DNA of 64,000 nucleotides from Hermatobates lingyangjiaoensis (Eukaryota > Arthropoda > Insecta > Hemiptera > Hermatobatidae): assembly GCA_026182355.1 (NCBI GenBank), contig JAPFBL010000034.1:2798501-2862500 (forward strand), given 5' to 3'. This document shows positions 1-13,584 of the stretch, one piece after another (position 1 is the first letter of the stretch; the number at the start of each line of letters is the position of its first letter). Both the position numbers and the translations under genes were made by a program. The notes beneath the pieces are model-generated. The model ran no database searches. It saw nothing but the letters and a program-made list of their open reading frames with translations, and was not told where the DNA came from.

Positions 1-2890
1 TTCACAAGCATGCATGTGTGTGTTTCACAGGTTAAGCAAGCATCATTCTATAGAGCTCCGTATCATTATGAAGAAAGGAAATGTGCCTATCAATTGTTAC
101 GAGTTTGTAATAGATTTGTTGATACAGTATAACAAATGTTTCAATACAAGATATACAATCCAGTGGAATACTTGTCAAAGGCAATGGTGCAGACAGTATG
201 ACAATTGATTCTAATTGGATGGGTGATCATTCAACTGGCAGTGACAGGCCTAAGAAGGGAGCGATAACTTGTAGAAGCCCTGTTTGGTGACGTCACATGC
301 TTCTTATATACTAAAGTGAGGGAGAAGACGTGCAATCGACCTCCTGTTAGCCCAATGTTGACAAATGTTTGATTTTGTCAATGAACCGATATTGCCTTTA
401 GGGACAAGGGGCTACTTGAAATGGTCAAACTGTTCTTTTATTTTTAATAAATCAAATAATAGTGAAACAATATTTACTTTCATCATAAAGTTTTCTATCA
501 TTTCTCATAATGTAACATTCATTTTTTTCAGTTTTATCCATCTGAAGTACCCTGTTTACACACACTGTATCAATATCGGAAAAAAATCTCTGACATGTGC
601 AATAATAAGAACCAATCTAAATCGTAGCTTGTCCCCCAAAGGTTAATATGGATTTCAAATTACGTGACGTATCCCTATTTTTACACAATCTTACAAATGA
701 ATACAGCTAGTCGTTTTACATGGTTTTGAAAACATAATTTCAACAACATAAACGATTTGTTATCTTTCTTTCCCCTTCGTTGTTTTTTCAACAAGAAAAA
801 CAACTTATTTTGGAAACTATATATTTACCTAAGGATTGTATGCACAAATTATAATCAACTATACATGTTTGAGGAAAATGATTGGAATAACAAAATATAA
901 TGGAACTTTTCTTTGTTTCCAAGACATATAAAGCTGATTTTTGATAGAGAGGGTACAGCTCAGTCTTTAATCTCAACAAATCTATTAATGTTAGATTGAA
1001 GATAAAGTATGTAGAAAAGTTCAAAGTTCAGAATTAAAGTCAGGAAAGTCTTTCCAGAAAACAGCAGGGTTAGTCCGTTAGTAAGCACTTTTGCTGCTTC
1101 CATATTTAGCAAACAACATTTAGCAAACAATATTTAGCAATATTGTTTAGGAAACAATATTTATCAAATGTTTTATAAAAAAATATGAGGTGTAGAGAAT
1201 ATCTTAATATTTAGATATTAAAATATGTTTTTAAACACATTGAACTAATTATAACTGGAATTTCATACAATTATTTAGAAGATTAATAAACGGTACTTAT
1301 CAAGGGCTTATGCTTGCTTTTTTAGCTCAATCCGTATTCGTGACCCAATATTTTATAAAGAATAAGCGGAACAAACAGATTTTTATATAAAATCGGAGAC
1401 ATTGCCCGATTTAATAGGATGTCAAGTTCATGAATTTTACTCTAAGAATTCTCAGCAAGGAACAATGTAGGGATTTTAAAGTAAAATCACGGACTGTATG
1501 TTACTTACCAAAAACAATTACAAGCGCTGAAAGAAAAAAGAGTCAAGCCCCTATCTCTGTTTCAGAAAAAGCGTCTCAGGTGAAAACGTGTAATTGGAAT
1601 AACTGAACTAGTTGGTTATATATTAGTTATTAAAATAGTCAATAACTTAAAAGCAAAAAATATATATATAATAAAACAGAACAATCAAGATGGATCTAAA
1701 TCTCGTGAATTTGTTTTTATTAAATGGTAATATCTTTTTTTAGGGATGAATGACAATAAACATTGTATTCTACAAAGTACCATTTCAAATGCGAATAAAG
1801 GTTTGATACATAACATTTGACTCAAAGTAAGCAGAATACATTGATGTAATGTGTTTACACTTCAATGCAGTTCCAAGGAAAATGACTCATAAAAATGTTT
1901 TTCACTGACTTTTTTATACCGTTAACAGTAAAAATCAAGGCTATTCACGCAGGTTTTTAACCAGTAAACAATAGATATATTCACATGTAATATATATATT
2001 TTTTTAAAACTAATATTCTTTAGGGCATCAAATAATTGTTAAATGATCATTAAAATTTAGAATATTATTATCCTATTATTTCAAAAACAATATCTCACTT
2101 ATTAAATTCTTTTTATATAACCCAACAATGGTTAATGTACATGACAGCTAAAGTTAGTTAGTAGCGCAAGATCTGAATTGAAGTGAGGGTGATCAGTCTG
2201 CAGAAATATTTTAAATACAAACTTCATAGAACAGCAAATTTCCTCTTATATCACAAATTAGAGTGAGATGATATTTGTTTGCTTACAGTCCTATATAGTG
2301 AACACACAGAAATTATTATAGGAAAAAATAAGCTACGTACAAAACGTTGAATACGACTAATGACTTGTCATAAATTAGTATTATTATTAGTAAATGAAAG
2401 AAAACATACATTTTGAAGTTGGAAGGAGTCATTAGGAGTCCTGAATGACTGTAGTGTATGAACTGTGGGAAGAAACTTACAGCCGAAACATAAAGAAACA
2501 TACCTCTTCATGCCAAATTATTCGATCACAAAGAAGTTTTAAAGGATGAGTTAAAAATTACATTTTTACATTATTTTTAATATTTTGTTCAATACTTTTA
2601 CATTTTACTTAATTTAGTTTTCTTTAATTAATTTTTGTATTTTATGTATTCGATTATAGTAATTTTTATGGTTGTTTTTGCCAATATGATTATTGTTATT
2701 ACTATTATTATTATTTTTCATTCTTTTTTATTTCATTTTGTTTGCTCATAAATATAAACATAAATGTCACACTGGTACATTTTTAAATGAAAGTAACTTT
2801 TTTTTTACTTTACTCACACTTTAAAGTGTGTTATTGCTTATGCAATGAGGTTATTTTACGTGTTTGATGTGAACATCATATTTGTATAAA
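1..2890. other. AT-rich intergenic DNA, nothing recognised
   Basis: No open frame here has a recognisable family signature. The longest is 93 codons and low in complexity. A short hairpin of AACAATAT type lies near 1120-1150. I see no tRNA, repeat array or element end. Confidence 0.6.
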
Positions 2891-2899
2891 CTAGATTCA

Positions 2900-3216
2900 T
2901 ACAAAGAGAACACATAAAATAAATCATAGAAACTCAACACTGTGTTTCGATTGACTCGTCAGGAAGATTAGATGAGAGTCGCTCCGAAGACAGGTGTTGA
3001 CTCAATGTGCTGAGTGGACATAATATTGACACCTGAGACCCATGTCGACTGGTGAGTTGTCACTCGTCTTCAGAGAGACTCACATCTATCTTCCTGATGA
3101 TGAGACAATAGAAATACAATAGTGAGTTCCTGTGGTTTATTTTATGTGTGTATTTTTTGTGAATCTTGCTTATTTAGTTCATGAAATCATTTCATTCAAT
3201 TGGTTATATATAAAAA
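2900..3216. mobile_element. Penelope-like foldback fragment, family with TTATTTAGTTC end
   Basis: The left arm (2900-2975) and right arm (3085-3215) are diverged inverted copies. Both carry a decayed hammerhead core: minus-strand CTGACGA at 2956-2962 with GAAA at 2945-2948, and plus-strand CTGATGA at 3094-3100 with GAAA at 3111-3114. Stem II no longer pairs well in either. The outer end matches the element at 61384-61425, so they belong to one family. Confidence 0.55.
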
Positions 3217-3222
3217 TATATT

Positions 3223-3376
3223 TGATCAAGCCACAATATTGTAGTTTGATCATTGTTTGTGGTCTTTGATCATTGATAAGTTCTTTCAAACGTAACAAGC
3301 GGTCTTAGTCTTTTCTTCCCATTTCTTATTGTGAGTTGAACATTGATTCTTGTGTCACGTATTTATTATATATCTT
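3223..3376. mobile_element. Penelope-like terminal fragment, family A, collapsed palindrome
   Basis: It contains the family A end (GATCATTGAT, CTTTCAAACGTAACAAGC, TTCTTATTGT, CACGT). The centre of the inverted repeat, including CTGACGA, is deleted, so the two arms meet at 3304-3312. It lies beside (TA)n like most copies of this family. Confidence 0.55.
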
Positions 3377-3445
3377 TTACAAATATATGTTTATATACAA
3401 AAAATCACAGTAAACACGTTACAAAGACCATTTTACGGCTTTAAC

Positions 3446-3449
<4 letters not shown>

Positions 3450-3494
<45 letters not shown>
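3450..3494. repeat. (TA)n microsatellite
   Basis: Pure alternating AT of about 45 bp, directly abutting a family C Penelope-like terminus on its right. Shorter (TA)n tracts follow at 3595-3612 and 3768-3800. Confidence 0.9.
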
Positions 3495-3501
<7 letters not shown>

Positions 3502-3570
3502 CAGTCCCTCTTGATGATGGTCAAACCGAAAAATTGAGACTGTAAGTGTGTTTTTTTTCATTTTCTGTAC
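3495..3570 (+). mobile_element. Penelope-like terminal fragment, family C
   Basis: A decayed hammerhead: TTGATGA (first core C changed to T) at 3511-3517, one extra nucleotide, stem II GGT/ACC, then GAAA at 3528-3531 and the family C tail GAGACTGTAAGTGTG. Compare the better copy at 52533-52566. Confidence 0.5.
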
Positions 3571-3770
3571 CTATAGTTTACTCTGAAATATATTATATAT
3601 ATATATATATTTATAAATACACTGCAAAAACTTGTGCATATAACTGGTGAATTTTCATACAATACTTCATTTTCTTTATGATCATAAGAAAAAGTGCTTC
3701 ATCGTCTCTACAAATATTCAGCTGTTGTTCTAGAGAAACATTCTTCTGTTAAGTTTTCTGTTATGGATAT

Positions 3771-3801
<31 letters not shown>

Positions 3802-3939
3802 TGGCACAATAAATGTAGAAATACATGCATATATAATTTATAGCTACATGTTTTTTGGTTGGTTTCTCAATTAGTAATTTCCAGCAAATGCATCATAATT
3901 TCCAGCATGTAGATATTATTGTTAAGGTCCAACATAACA

Positions 3940-4640
3940 TGATAGTTTCTTTTCGTTGGGGTGGAGATTTTTTGGATGAGGTGGCGATTAGAGGGTTGCA
4001 GGACCCTTTCTATGATGTTGACTCGAGCTGGATCACCGAGACTTCAGTCCCTTGCAAACTCCCCTCTATGACAGAGCACAATTCATTCACAGCACCCATG
4101 CAGTCTTATCTTTTAACAATCGGGTAGCCGATAATTTATTTTTCTCTTTCTGCAAGATCACCCCTCCGTATTGAATTAAATCTGGTTACACACAGCCTGC
4201 AGGGAGAGAGAGCACCGTCCTTTCCCCTCCTAAGAATCAATTTGGTCCAGGCCTCCTTTTAATCTCGCCCACGAGGGAGGAGTCTCATAAATTCTTCCAC
4301 CCATAAGTAATGAAACCTCACCCGCATTATATTTTCGAGTGCCCTGGGCCGTCATCAGTCCAGCCGATGGGACCATATCATTACAGGGTTATTCCTTCCC
4401 TCCCTTATAACACGCTTAGAATGATTTCCTTAACCTCCTATGGGAATTAATTTACAGTTTGTCTCCGTTTAAAACATAAATTACTGCTTGAAATAATTAA
4501 TTGAGGCACTTTAGCTGTATGACATGCAGACTGAGTTGACTCATCTGCGCATGCTCCGATATCCATTTAAATCCCTCAAATCCTTTGATATATCACAACT
4601 TCATTCGCTAATGCGTCTCCCGTATTTCCAGCGTTATCCA
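3940..4640. other. GC-richer unique island, candidate conserved noncoding block
   Basis: Base composition rises sharply over the surroundings with no convincing coding frame. The 90-codon frame at 3855-4127 has no family signature. The island contains several TAATTA-type cores (4445-4500) and a 46-bp stretch at 4337-4383 that recurs in diverged form at 8177-8220. It may be a cis-regulatory element; this is inference from composition only. Confidence 0.25.
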
Positions 4641-7365
4641 TGATACGTTTATTTGTGCTAATAAATTACAACTTTCATAGTTTGTGCAAGCATGTACAAG
4701 TTAATAATGCATTCACATATTAATTTTTAAATTGTTATTTAGATATAAAACTAACTTTCTGACATCAATGTACCAGTTTCTTTCTTAGCTTCGTAACACG
4801 AAATCTGTTTTTGCTAGTATTTTTTTTTTGGCCATCTAGATGCTTTTTTTATCAAAAAGTTTCGTTTGGTCTTTCTCCTTTTAAAAAAAAAACCTCTTGT
4901 TGTATAAATGGGTTTCTATCCACGTGCCTACAACTATCCATCATCATTGCCATGTTAGGCTAGAAAAGACTGGTTCATTTTTCATGAACAGTCATAGCAT
5001 TTAGCATTCATGGTCTACATTGCCGGTTGTATTCTACGTTGGGTGACTCTTCTTTAAGTCAAGGTAAGTCAGGATCCATTATCAGTAGTAAAATTGTACT
5101 ATCTCAAAACCAGTAGCTCCATTTCCTTTCTGTAACATTAAGTTGACAACATTTTCTATCAAGCACATTAAAAATTTAGTGTAATGGCTAAAATTCAAAC
5201 ATAATCTTTAATTCTAACATGAAACAACCTACCAGTAAACCTCATGCTCTTGATTCTGTTTTTCAAGTCATATTTCGTTATTTTTAAAAAGCACAAAATA
5301 GTTGTTTTTATAATATCATAAACAATAATAGAACACTATGTTTCTTAAATATATATATTAAATAAATTAAGTTCATTTTTTTTGTTAATAAAAATACATT
5401 GATAATTGAAGGAAAGGTTATATTAACTACATCGGATTTGGTACCCGAAAAGTACGAACAAAATTATAAATTATTTAAGTAATGACTTCAAGTTTTTTGC
5501 TTTTTAGCGTTCATTGCTTCTTTTGTCGGAAATATGGTCTCTTTATAACCTTAAATTGGGACTACAGGACAGATTCTCCAAAACTCCAGGATGGAGTACT
5601 CTTCGCCCATTTTATGTGTATTTTGTGGGATATGTACCTCATTCATTAAGTTTCTATAACAAGATCTAATGGAATAACTTAACACATAGCTTTCTTACAT
5701 ACTGATACGATAAACACATCAGTTATGTTGAAAATAATATAAAATATCTAATGGTGTTTTTATTCAAATGATTGCTTTTTATACAAAATAGTTTCATTTG
5801 TACATATAATATATATTTCTTAATAATCTAATATAATCTTTTTTAAAAGTGGCAGATATCATAGTGTCCTAGAGATCATTATGAAAGTGCTTTATTGTTA
5901 AAAGTCTTAATAATATTTTAATTCATCAAATGTTTAATTGAACTGACGAATGACATGTAAGTTTTGATGACAAGATTAACGTACTGTCGACTAAACTAGT
6001 TCAATTTAAACTAAATTTGTTTTGAGATTAGTTATTTCTGAGATAACAAATTACGAGGATTTATTTTAATTTAATCTATCACGTCTTATCTTTTATGTGC
6101 TGCCAGTGTGGATCGTTTAGAACTTTAATCCTGGAATCATCATAGATTTTAATCCTGTACACGATGCTGTTCATAAGGAACAAAATACAATAAATCTTGT
6201 CTAGAATTAGCCATTGTCATAAAAATAAGTTAACAAAGTCAGATGTCAGATTTCACGAGTATTTACATTGTAAAATCTTACCTTATTACTATATTCTGAA
6301 CCTATAACATCTTGCAACAGAAATAATAAGCTTAATTCTTTAGTCTATTTATTTTAAGGATAGCCTCTTTTCTTCAAATATAATTGGCTTTTATATTCTA
6401 TTAGGGGCCAGAAAACATATAGGACTCTACAAATAATGTTAAAAAAGATTATACTTTATAACTATAAAAGAAGGTATACTTGAACTTTTTTGACTCAATA
6501 TTGTACCTAATGTTTTCCTTTGAGAGTCTTGTTAACAAAATTGCATTGTTAGTTGTGGATCAACTCGGGTGAATTTGCACTTGTCTGTTGTACTTTCTGT
6601 ATTACTTGTTCAACCAGACAGCACAGACCTCTCAAAGGAAACATGAAGGTTTATTAAATGTAAGGGTCAACCATCTCAAGTCAAAAGAACTTCTGCCAAT
6701 TTAAATGGAATTCTATATAATAAACTAAACCATCTATTTAAAAATGGTATATGTGTGTATCAAAGTATAAACTTTGAATTTTAAGAAAACTAGAAAATAC
6801 TAAGAGACCTTTTCTTCAAGAAAGTCGTATTATTTCAAGTAACTTGCTCACAATTACTTGAAGCATTTTGGATGGCAAAACTTGATAAAACAGCTTAGAC
6901 ACAGTTTTTTAGAATCTTTTCTCTAAGATTTTTTGTATGATTTTTTTTTTAAATTAACTATATATCATAAATTATACTGGTTAAAAATGTCAACAATATT
7001 GTCATTATAATAGAATTTTTGAGAATTGCTTATGCCCATCATAAAGGGCAGATTGTAGTTTTTACAGGATATACGGAAAAAAGTTATGAGGAATACAATT
7101 AGTGAAAATAACGTTTTTATACTCATAACACAATTTCTTCGTGTATTTAGCAAAAGCCTCTATTCAGCAAGTGATAGAGAACTCTGTAGTGGGCATAGCA
7201 AGTTGTTTGATATAAATAGAAATATTTAAGTTGAGTGGAAAAAATTAAAGATAAGAATGTTTCATTTTGAAATTATATTTTTAAACTGTAACTTTTTCTC
7301 TTTGTTAAATATTTTTTTTTTTTTTTTTGTTGTTGATTATATAAAATTTGAAGTGGGGAATTGAA
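4640..7365. other. AT-rich intergenic DNA
   Basis: No gene or recognisable element apart from the small inverted repeat pair at 6509-6648, listed separately. Confidence 0.55.
6509..6648. repeat. possible short TIR element (MITE-like)
   Basis: Near-perfect inverted ends TTTCCTTTGAGAG (left) and CTCTCAAAGGAAA (right) bound about 140 bp of AT-rich DNA with no coding capacity. No clear target-site duplication is visible and only one copy is present in the window, so the call is tentative. Confidence 0.3.
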
Positions 7366-7515
7366 AGGATGGTCGTCGGAAAGGGCACTGCAAGGAAGAC
7401 GGTTGGGCCACATCTGTCGATATCAGGCTCTCTCTCTCACTAACTTGAGCCTTCTCCCTGGCTGTCCGATCCAAACGTTGTCAGATAAAACCGTCCACCT
7501 ACCCTTTGACCTACA
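7366..7515. other. GC-richer unique island
   Basis: About 150 bp of mixed-composition DNA without an open frame, sharply bounded by AT-rich sequence. It resembles the other islands in the window. Function unknown. Confidence 0.2.
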
Positions 7516-8389
7516 TTAATAAATCACCCCAGTATAAATTACTTTTACCCTAACTCCTTTTCCTTAATATCATTTAAAGAAATTTAGATTGCCACATTAA
7601 ATCAAAAAAATAATCTCATTATCATCCTATTTTTATATTTTATAATTTGTATTGATTTTAACAAAAGAATTAATAATAACTAATTGATTATTAGTTAATA
7701 CGCCCGGTCTTGATAAATCATATTGCTAAACAACATTGGAAGCGATAAGGACTTGGATGGGTGACACAATATACTGTTGGCACCTTATGTAATGTTACTT
7801 ACAAATGTTTTAAATGAGAAATATTTATACTCATTGTACTTCTCTGTAATAACAGATCAACAAAAAAAAATTGAAAACTCATTAACTCCATTTTTACTTA
7901 TTGATGATTTCGTAAATAATACACTTTCAATCCTGCTGGCTAAAGAGCTGAATATGCTGTATGTTTTAATCCTAAATTTACTAAATTAACAAAAATCGGT
8001 AATAAAAACGAATTAAAAAACAATAATTAATAGAATAAATATAAATTTACTTATTTACGTGAAAAAGTCAATTGAACTGTCGTTCTGTTCATATACTGAT
8101 TTCTTCGTTGAGTACAGCTCCAGATTGATGCTCAGCTAGAATTTGTTTTTCTAGGAATTTAATTTTTTTTTCTCTTGAGTGCCCTAGGCCGTTAACAGTC
8201 CAGCTGATGGTCCATATCATCTGAATCTTTTCTTATTTCAATTCTCGTCTTCAGTTTTCTCCTTTTTTAACTGTCACCTAAATCACTCAATTTCTGTTAT
8301 TCTACTAGATTACCAGTTGTGACAAGCTATCTGACGCATGATCAAAGGATCATGAAAGTAACTTTTTTTTGTTTTCATTGATTTTCTAA

Positions 8390-8935
8390 CCTCTTGAACA
8401 TGAAGAAACGCAGAGATTTAATGTCAAAGTTAAAGCTGCAATTTTAAAGGGATATGATAAGCTGCCTAAGATGCGGTAACGTGAGGTTGCAGCATAACTG
8501 TGTATAACTCATCTGCTTCTATGTAAAATTTTAAAAAGTCACACAAGCCTAGAGATCGATGTCAAAGATATCCAAAATTTATTGTACAAAATAAGAGGGA
8601 CTGGAAGTCGATTTAACTTTGGAAATATTGTTTACAAATGTCTGAGGAGATAACTCGGTATCATGTTTCGGAAGATGTATCAAAAAATGTTTCAGGAACG
8701 GTTTCTGGTGTACCACAACAACCGCAACAATACAGGACATGGTTATTGAAAAGTCAAGTAAAAATAAGGAAATGTCAGAAGCTCTTGCGTGTTTCGAGTG
8801 CAAAATAGACCTCTTCAATTTGAACGTCATTCTAAGTACGAGTCCTTTATAAACGATTTGCTGCAAAAAGACGTAAAAGAGACAACTCTGGATGATTTCT
8901 TAAATAAATCCCTTATTTCTTGATTATAGTATAAG
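8390..8935 (+). pseudogene. decayed pogo/Tigger-like (CENP-B type) transposase, internally deleted
   Basis: Plus-strand translation in broken frames gives two pieces. Around 8400-8640 there is a CENP-B-like N-terminal helix-turn-helix remnant (AAILKGYDKLPKMR, then KILKSHTSLE). Around 8790-8925 there is a C-terminal tail ending KETTLDDFL and a stop at 8923-8925. Pogo/Tigger transposases commonly end in a TTLDDF-type motif. The catalytic DDE region between the pieces is missing and there are several stops and frameshifts, so the gene is dead. A TIR-like end lies about 180 bp downstream. The assignment rests on motif resemblance and a protein search would settle it. Confidence 0.4.
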
Positions 8936-9083
8936 TAGTATAACAATAACTTATAGTTTTACTATTTATTCGATATAACATTTATTTGAGTTTTTTTCCT
9001 AGCCTCATGAACTGCAAAATGACAATTTCTATTTCTCCAGTTATTGTTTTCAGTTATTGTTATCACTTTTAGTGTTTACAAAA

Positions 9084-9108
9084 GCATTAAGCGGTGTTCA
9101 CTGTATAA
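9084..9108 (-). repeat. TIR-like right end of the pogo/Tigger-like relic
   Basis: On the minus strand the sequence begins CAGTGAACACCGCTTAATGC and is preceded by TA. That fits a pogo/Tigger terminal repeat next to a TA target site. No matching left end was found. Confidence 0.35.
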
Positions 9109-9109
9109 T

Positions 9110-12100
9110 GTTTTGTCATGCTTCGCTGTTAACCTTTTTAATTCAGATTTCCGTAATTTTTTCTCACACATCACGATAAATCTTTTTTTAATGACTCTGA
9201 ATTGAATTAATCAATCAATTAATTGGATTCAATCATACCTAATTTGTGTACTGTGCATAAATATATCACTCATTCTAAATTTCTAACTTTTTTTTAAAGT
9301 TTTGAAATTATTTGGTGATGTATTTATATACGTACAGTAAAATTGTTTGAAAGATTTAAGAATACTTAGAAAAAAATAATACAAGTAAAGAAGTTTTCAA
9401 CTTAATAAAATCCCTTCACTAAGTAAGAAGCTTAGCTTAGAAACTAAGCTTTGAAAATTTAATTCAGATAAAATTAACAAATCTTCGTATAAATCTAATT
9501 GAATTAAGTTGAAATATAAACAGTAACCCTTTGAGATTCCTTTTTGAACCAGTTTTAATAATTACAGTCTAAGGAAATTTTTTCATGATTGTTGGGTAAT
9601 CGTTTATCTGGGTATACATACTGATACATAGCCGTATCAAAACAACTCAATTATGTTTATTTGTTTGGTTAGACTCCCATTCAAAGGAGACTAGAATATA
9701 AGTAAGACTGCAAACAAATATATGGTAGAGTGTCCGAAATATATGTGTACATTCATTAAATAATTGTTTAATAATTATTTGTTAAAAATAAATTGTTATT
9801 ATTATTTGTTTATTTTTAAATAAGCAAATGAATTCATAAACATCAGGCTATCATTTTGTCACAGTTGTCAAATTGCAGCCGTTCAGGTCCTGACCCCGCT
9901 TGTATTGTGACACGACGGAATGGCACACACGTTCCTTGGTGTTTGCATGCATTCAAATTCATTGGTAGCTTTTGTTTGAGCAATTATTGTAGGTTTCGTT
10001 TGGCAAGCTTTTTTTTTTCAGGTATTGCCGTATAATAAAGATTGGTGATGTAAGCTCTGGTGAACTTGGAAGGTGTTCAACAATACCTCTCTGCCTAATA
10101 AAACTGTTTGTTGAATTCTCATTCAAAAAGGATCTAACATCGCGATGGTAGAGTGGGAGTGCGCCATTCTGTTGAAAATAAGGTTCCTCATCATCACTGT
10201 GTTTTGCTTGACATGATTAGACTGTTGCATCAAGTTCAAATATCAAAGGTGTATACATTTGTTGAGGATAACTACGTTTTATAAATATCACAACTAAACC
10301 AAGTTCGAAATAAAGTAAAAATAGAAACAAGCACATAAACTAAATCGAAAAATCTTCTTATCTTTTCAAAGATTAAACATTATGTCATATTTTTTCTTAA
10401 TAATTCAAACACTAAAATTATGTTGATTGATTCATAAAAATCTGAACTTAAACTTAAAAGGGAAATTTTCATAAGTGCATGAAAAAAATAGCAATAATTA
10501 AAATCATATAAATATTACATCGTAATTCATGTAATCCATTAAACTGTAGAGAGAAGTCATTTTTGAATTAAATTAATTTACGTGATGCTACAGAACACTC
10601 TGTTTGATGTGAATACATTATTTTATCAGGGACTGGTGTAACAAATAAGTCTTTATTTTAACACCACTTCACTTTCATATGCATATAACCCTCTTTTTAT
10701 ATTCTTAATGGAATCTGTTATCAAAAGGAATGTTTTTAATTTTGTGACAGCATTCCCAAAAATAGTATTCCACTCATGAGAAACATAAATAAAAGATTTT
10801 TTAAAAAGAAAATAATTATATTACAACACATTTACAAATTTACATTTAACAACAAAATTTATACCTTGCACCATATCTCTCTGTCTCATTTTTCCCCTTC
10901 TCTATCCAAACTCACCTACACACACACGCGAGCGCCCACACGCACACTCACGCACACACACACCACGCTTATAAACAAATATATTGAATTCATGACCCAA
11001 TACTTATACATTTTACGTGAGTGTGTTAAAGACTATATATTCTTTTCCAGTATTAATTTTTCTAGTTTTCCAACTCTTATCCATATTTCTTCAGTAAATT
11101 TGTGAATGACTTCTACAAACTTGACCCATTTTGCTTCATAATTTTAACATCGTAGAAGTTTATCTTTAACTAATATTTCCATGATAGCAAGATGTTTCGG
11201 TGAGGAGTTACGATCATCTGAAAGTCATTTAAATTACTTTCAAACGTAGAAATTAAGTTCCACAGTTTACAAAGAATTGAAAAAAACAATCTAACATTAC
11301 AAAAACACGTAAACTTTGTTACTGAAATAAATATTCAAAAGACCACCAGAAAAAATGATCGTATACTCGAAAACATCATTAAGAAAAATACAAAATTCTC
11401 TAGGATTGACAATATATTACTGGAGTCAAACTATAAGTAGACTAGTTAAGTTAAAGATTGTTAACTGAAGCAGTCCAGTCTTGTGTATGAGTACACCTTC
11501 CAAAGCGGGGACTGTGAGCTCTTGATGTAGGATTGTTGAAGCTCGCCTCCGCGCGGCCCACCTCGGGCGTATCTCGGAGGCTGACATTGGTTCTATCCTA
11601 GGATAGAGCTTGGGCCCACGAGATGCGACGAAAGAGCTTTCACGCTAAGAAGCATCAATCTGTTCTGCTATTATCCATAATATGGCTGAAAAGCTGGGTA
11701 CACGTCCTAATATCAAAACAGGACTGTGAGGCCTGCAAGCCCTCGTATGTCTCTATACTCATTGTCGAGGTAACCTACCGTGCACTTTTTATAGGAGATA
11801 CCAAAAAAAAAAGTGTTAGTGTTTATTAGAAACTTACTATCAGAAACTCTGATATTAAGTATAAAAATAATATAAAATTGAAAATATGATAAAACGGAAT
11901 AATGAGTAATATTCTAAGTAATAATAATTATTATTTTCTAAGTTCTAAACCCTGTCTACTATACGTTCTGAGTAGCTGGATGTATGCCTGCTCGGAAGCT
12001 CTAAGAATCATGGTACTGTCGTCAGATCCTTCCCAAGTGGTACACACGTTATAGTTCAGAGCTTGTAGTACACCTGACATAAAATTTAAAAGACAATTTT

Positions 12101-13580
12101 TATTATTATTAATTATTATTTTTACTATTCTTTTGCTCGTGCCTAATTTTTTTGTTTCTTTTTTGTATTAATTTATTCCTAACATAAGTGTTTAACCTCC
12201 AGCGTTCGATATATATATTTTTTGTTATATTTCTTTTATTGATTATTTATTTCATTCATTAGTTTCTATATTTTTTTCTATATTTGTTTAGTTGTATTCG
12301 TTTTCATAATTTCTTTCTTAAATCTTGTACTATAATATATAACCTTTTTATGATCTTCTCTACTATATATGTAGTTAAATACAACTAGGAAAGCACAAAA
12401 AGTAGGTTCTCAAATATTTGGTTTAACAGTCATCAGAAATTAACTGTGAGTCTATGATAAACATTTTGGTGTTCGTATAAAGCCTTGTGTGTTTTGAAAA
12501 CAGTAATATATTAAGTTGAAGAAAATGTAAAACCTCTCGTGAGGGGGTTGTGGTGGGGGGGGGGGGGGGGATTTTGAAAAGCCGGAACTTCCACTCCCTT
12601 TGAAAGAGACAAAGATAAGTGTACGAAGAGTGGAACTCTGCCAGATTTCGTGCTAACAATGAACTTAAAATGGTGATCTACTCTTAGGTTCCGGCTTTAC
12701 AAAAGGTCCAATATTCCACTTTCGTCCTGTTACGGAAACTTCCCAGTTGGCTACATTTGCTTCCTTTAGTTTACTCTTTTTTAGTTAAACTATGTATATC
12801 CATCTTTACAATGAATGTAGCAAAGTTTCAATAATTTCAAGTAGATATCTCTACAGAATGATACGTTTTCGCTTCATATTTTACGTGACACAGTCCTTTT
12901 TGAAATATTAACATTATTCTTAAATCGAAGAATTATGATTCCTATGTGTTGATATTAATCTATTTTAAATATATTTTATAAAAGAAAAGTTAAACATGTA
13001 GTTCAAGATTTAGTACCTAATAAATAATTTCATCATATAAAATTAATCATATGTGACCAAAAAAAAAAGAAAGCTATATACTGGTTTTATGAATAAACTG
13101 TATACAATATTTTATAAAATAATTTCAATTTTTCTTGCCAAATAAAGAGACTTATCATTATAGTCATAGCAAGGTATAGTGAATAGTTGAATGCGATACA
13201 TTTTCTTTAGCTTATTATAATAAAATGAGAGATGCAAACATATGTATACAAACATATATTTCCCTTGCCACATCAATTTTCAAATAAAGGACCAAGAACA
13301 AACTCTTTTTCATAGAATTCTGATAAGTCTATTTACATTTATGTTTTGTTATGTTTGTTTATGTTTTGTGGTAGTTTGGGGTGAGGGGGGGGGGGGGATA
13401 AATTACTGGGTGCTATGAACCATACAATTTAAAATCATTCAAAAAATGCATGAATATCAATCTGCACAACAAACATAAAAATTCACTCAGACTTCAAGAT
13501 ACAAGCATTTCGTGAATTAGTGATGTCTTTTTTAGGGCATTCCATATTTTATATATCTGTCCCACGGTCGACAATTCATT
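9110..13580. other. AT-rich intergenic DNA with simple repeats
   Basis: It holds a (CA)n-rich stretch at 10917-10965, a run of 16 G at 12555-12570 and a run of 13 G at 13385-13397. Two CpG-containing patches (11490-11810 and 11940-12060) stand out by composition, and a palindrome centred on CCTAGG lies near 11600. No gene family is recognisable in either patch. Confidence 0.5.
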
Positions 13581-13584
13581 ACTG

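Noticed and set aside
1120..1150. Hairpin of AACAATAT type
   Set aside because: Short and purely AT-rich, expected by chance in this composition.
3855..4127. 90-codon plus-strand frame in a GC-richer island
   Set aside because: No recognisable domain and the initial part is AT-rich. The island is better described as noncoding.
8579..8866. 95-codon minus-strand frame
   Set aside because: It is antisense to the decayed pogo/Tigger-like remnant and has no signature of its own.
9427..9450. Hairpin AAGCTTAG/CTAAGCTT
   Set aside because: Eight pairs only, no further structure. Not distinguishable from chance.
10776..11105. 109-codon plus-strand frame
   Set aside because: It runs through a CA-rich simple repeat and AT-rich DNA, with no domain.
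11490..11810. Possible LINE or gene fragment in a CpG-containing patch
   Set aside because: No frame gave recognisable motifs, so it is left as unassigned sequence.
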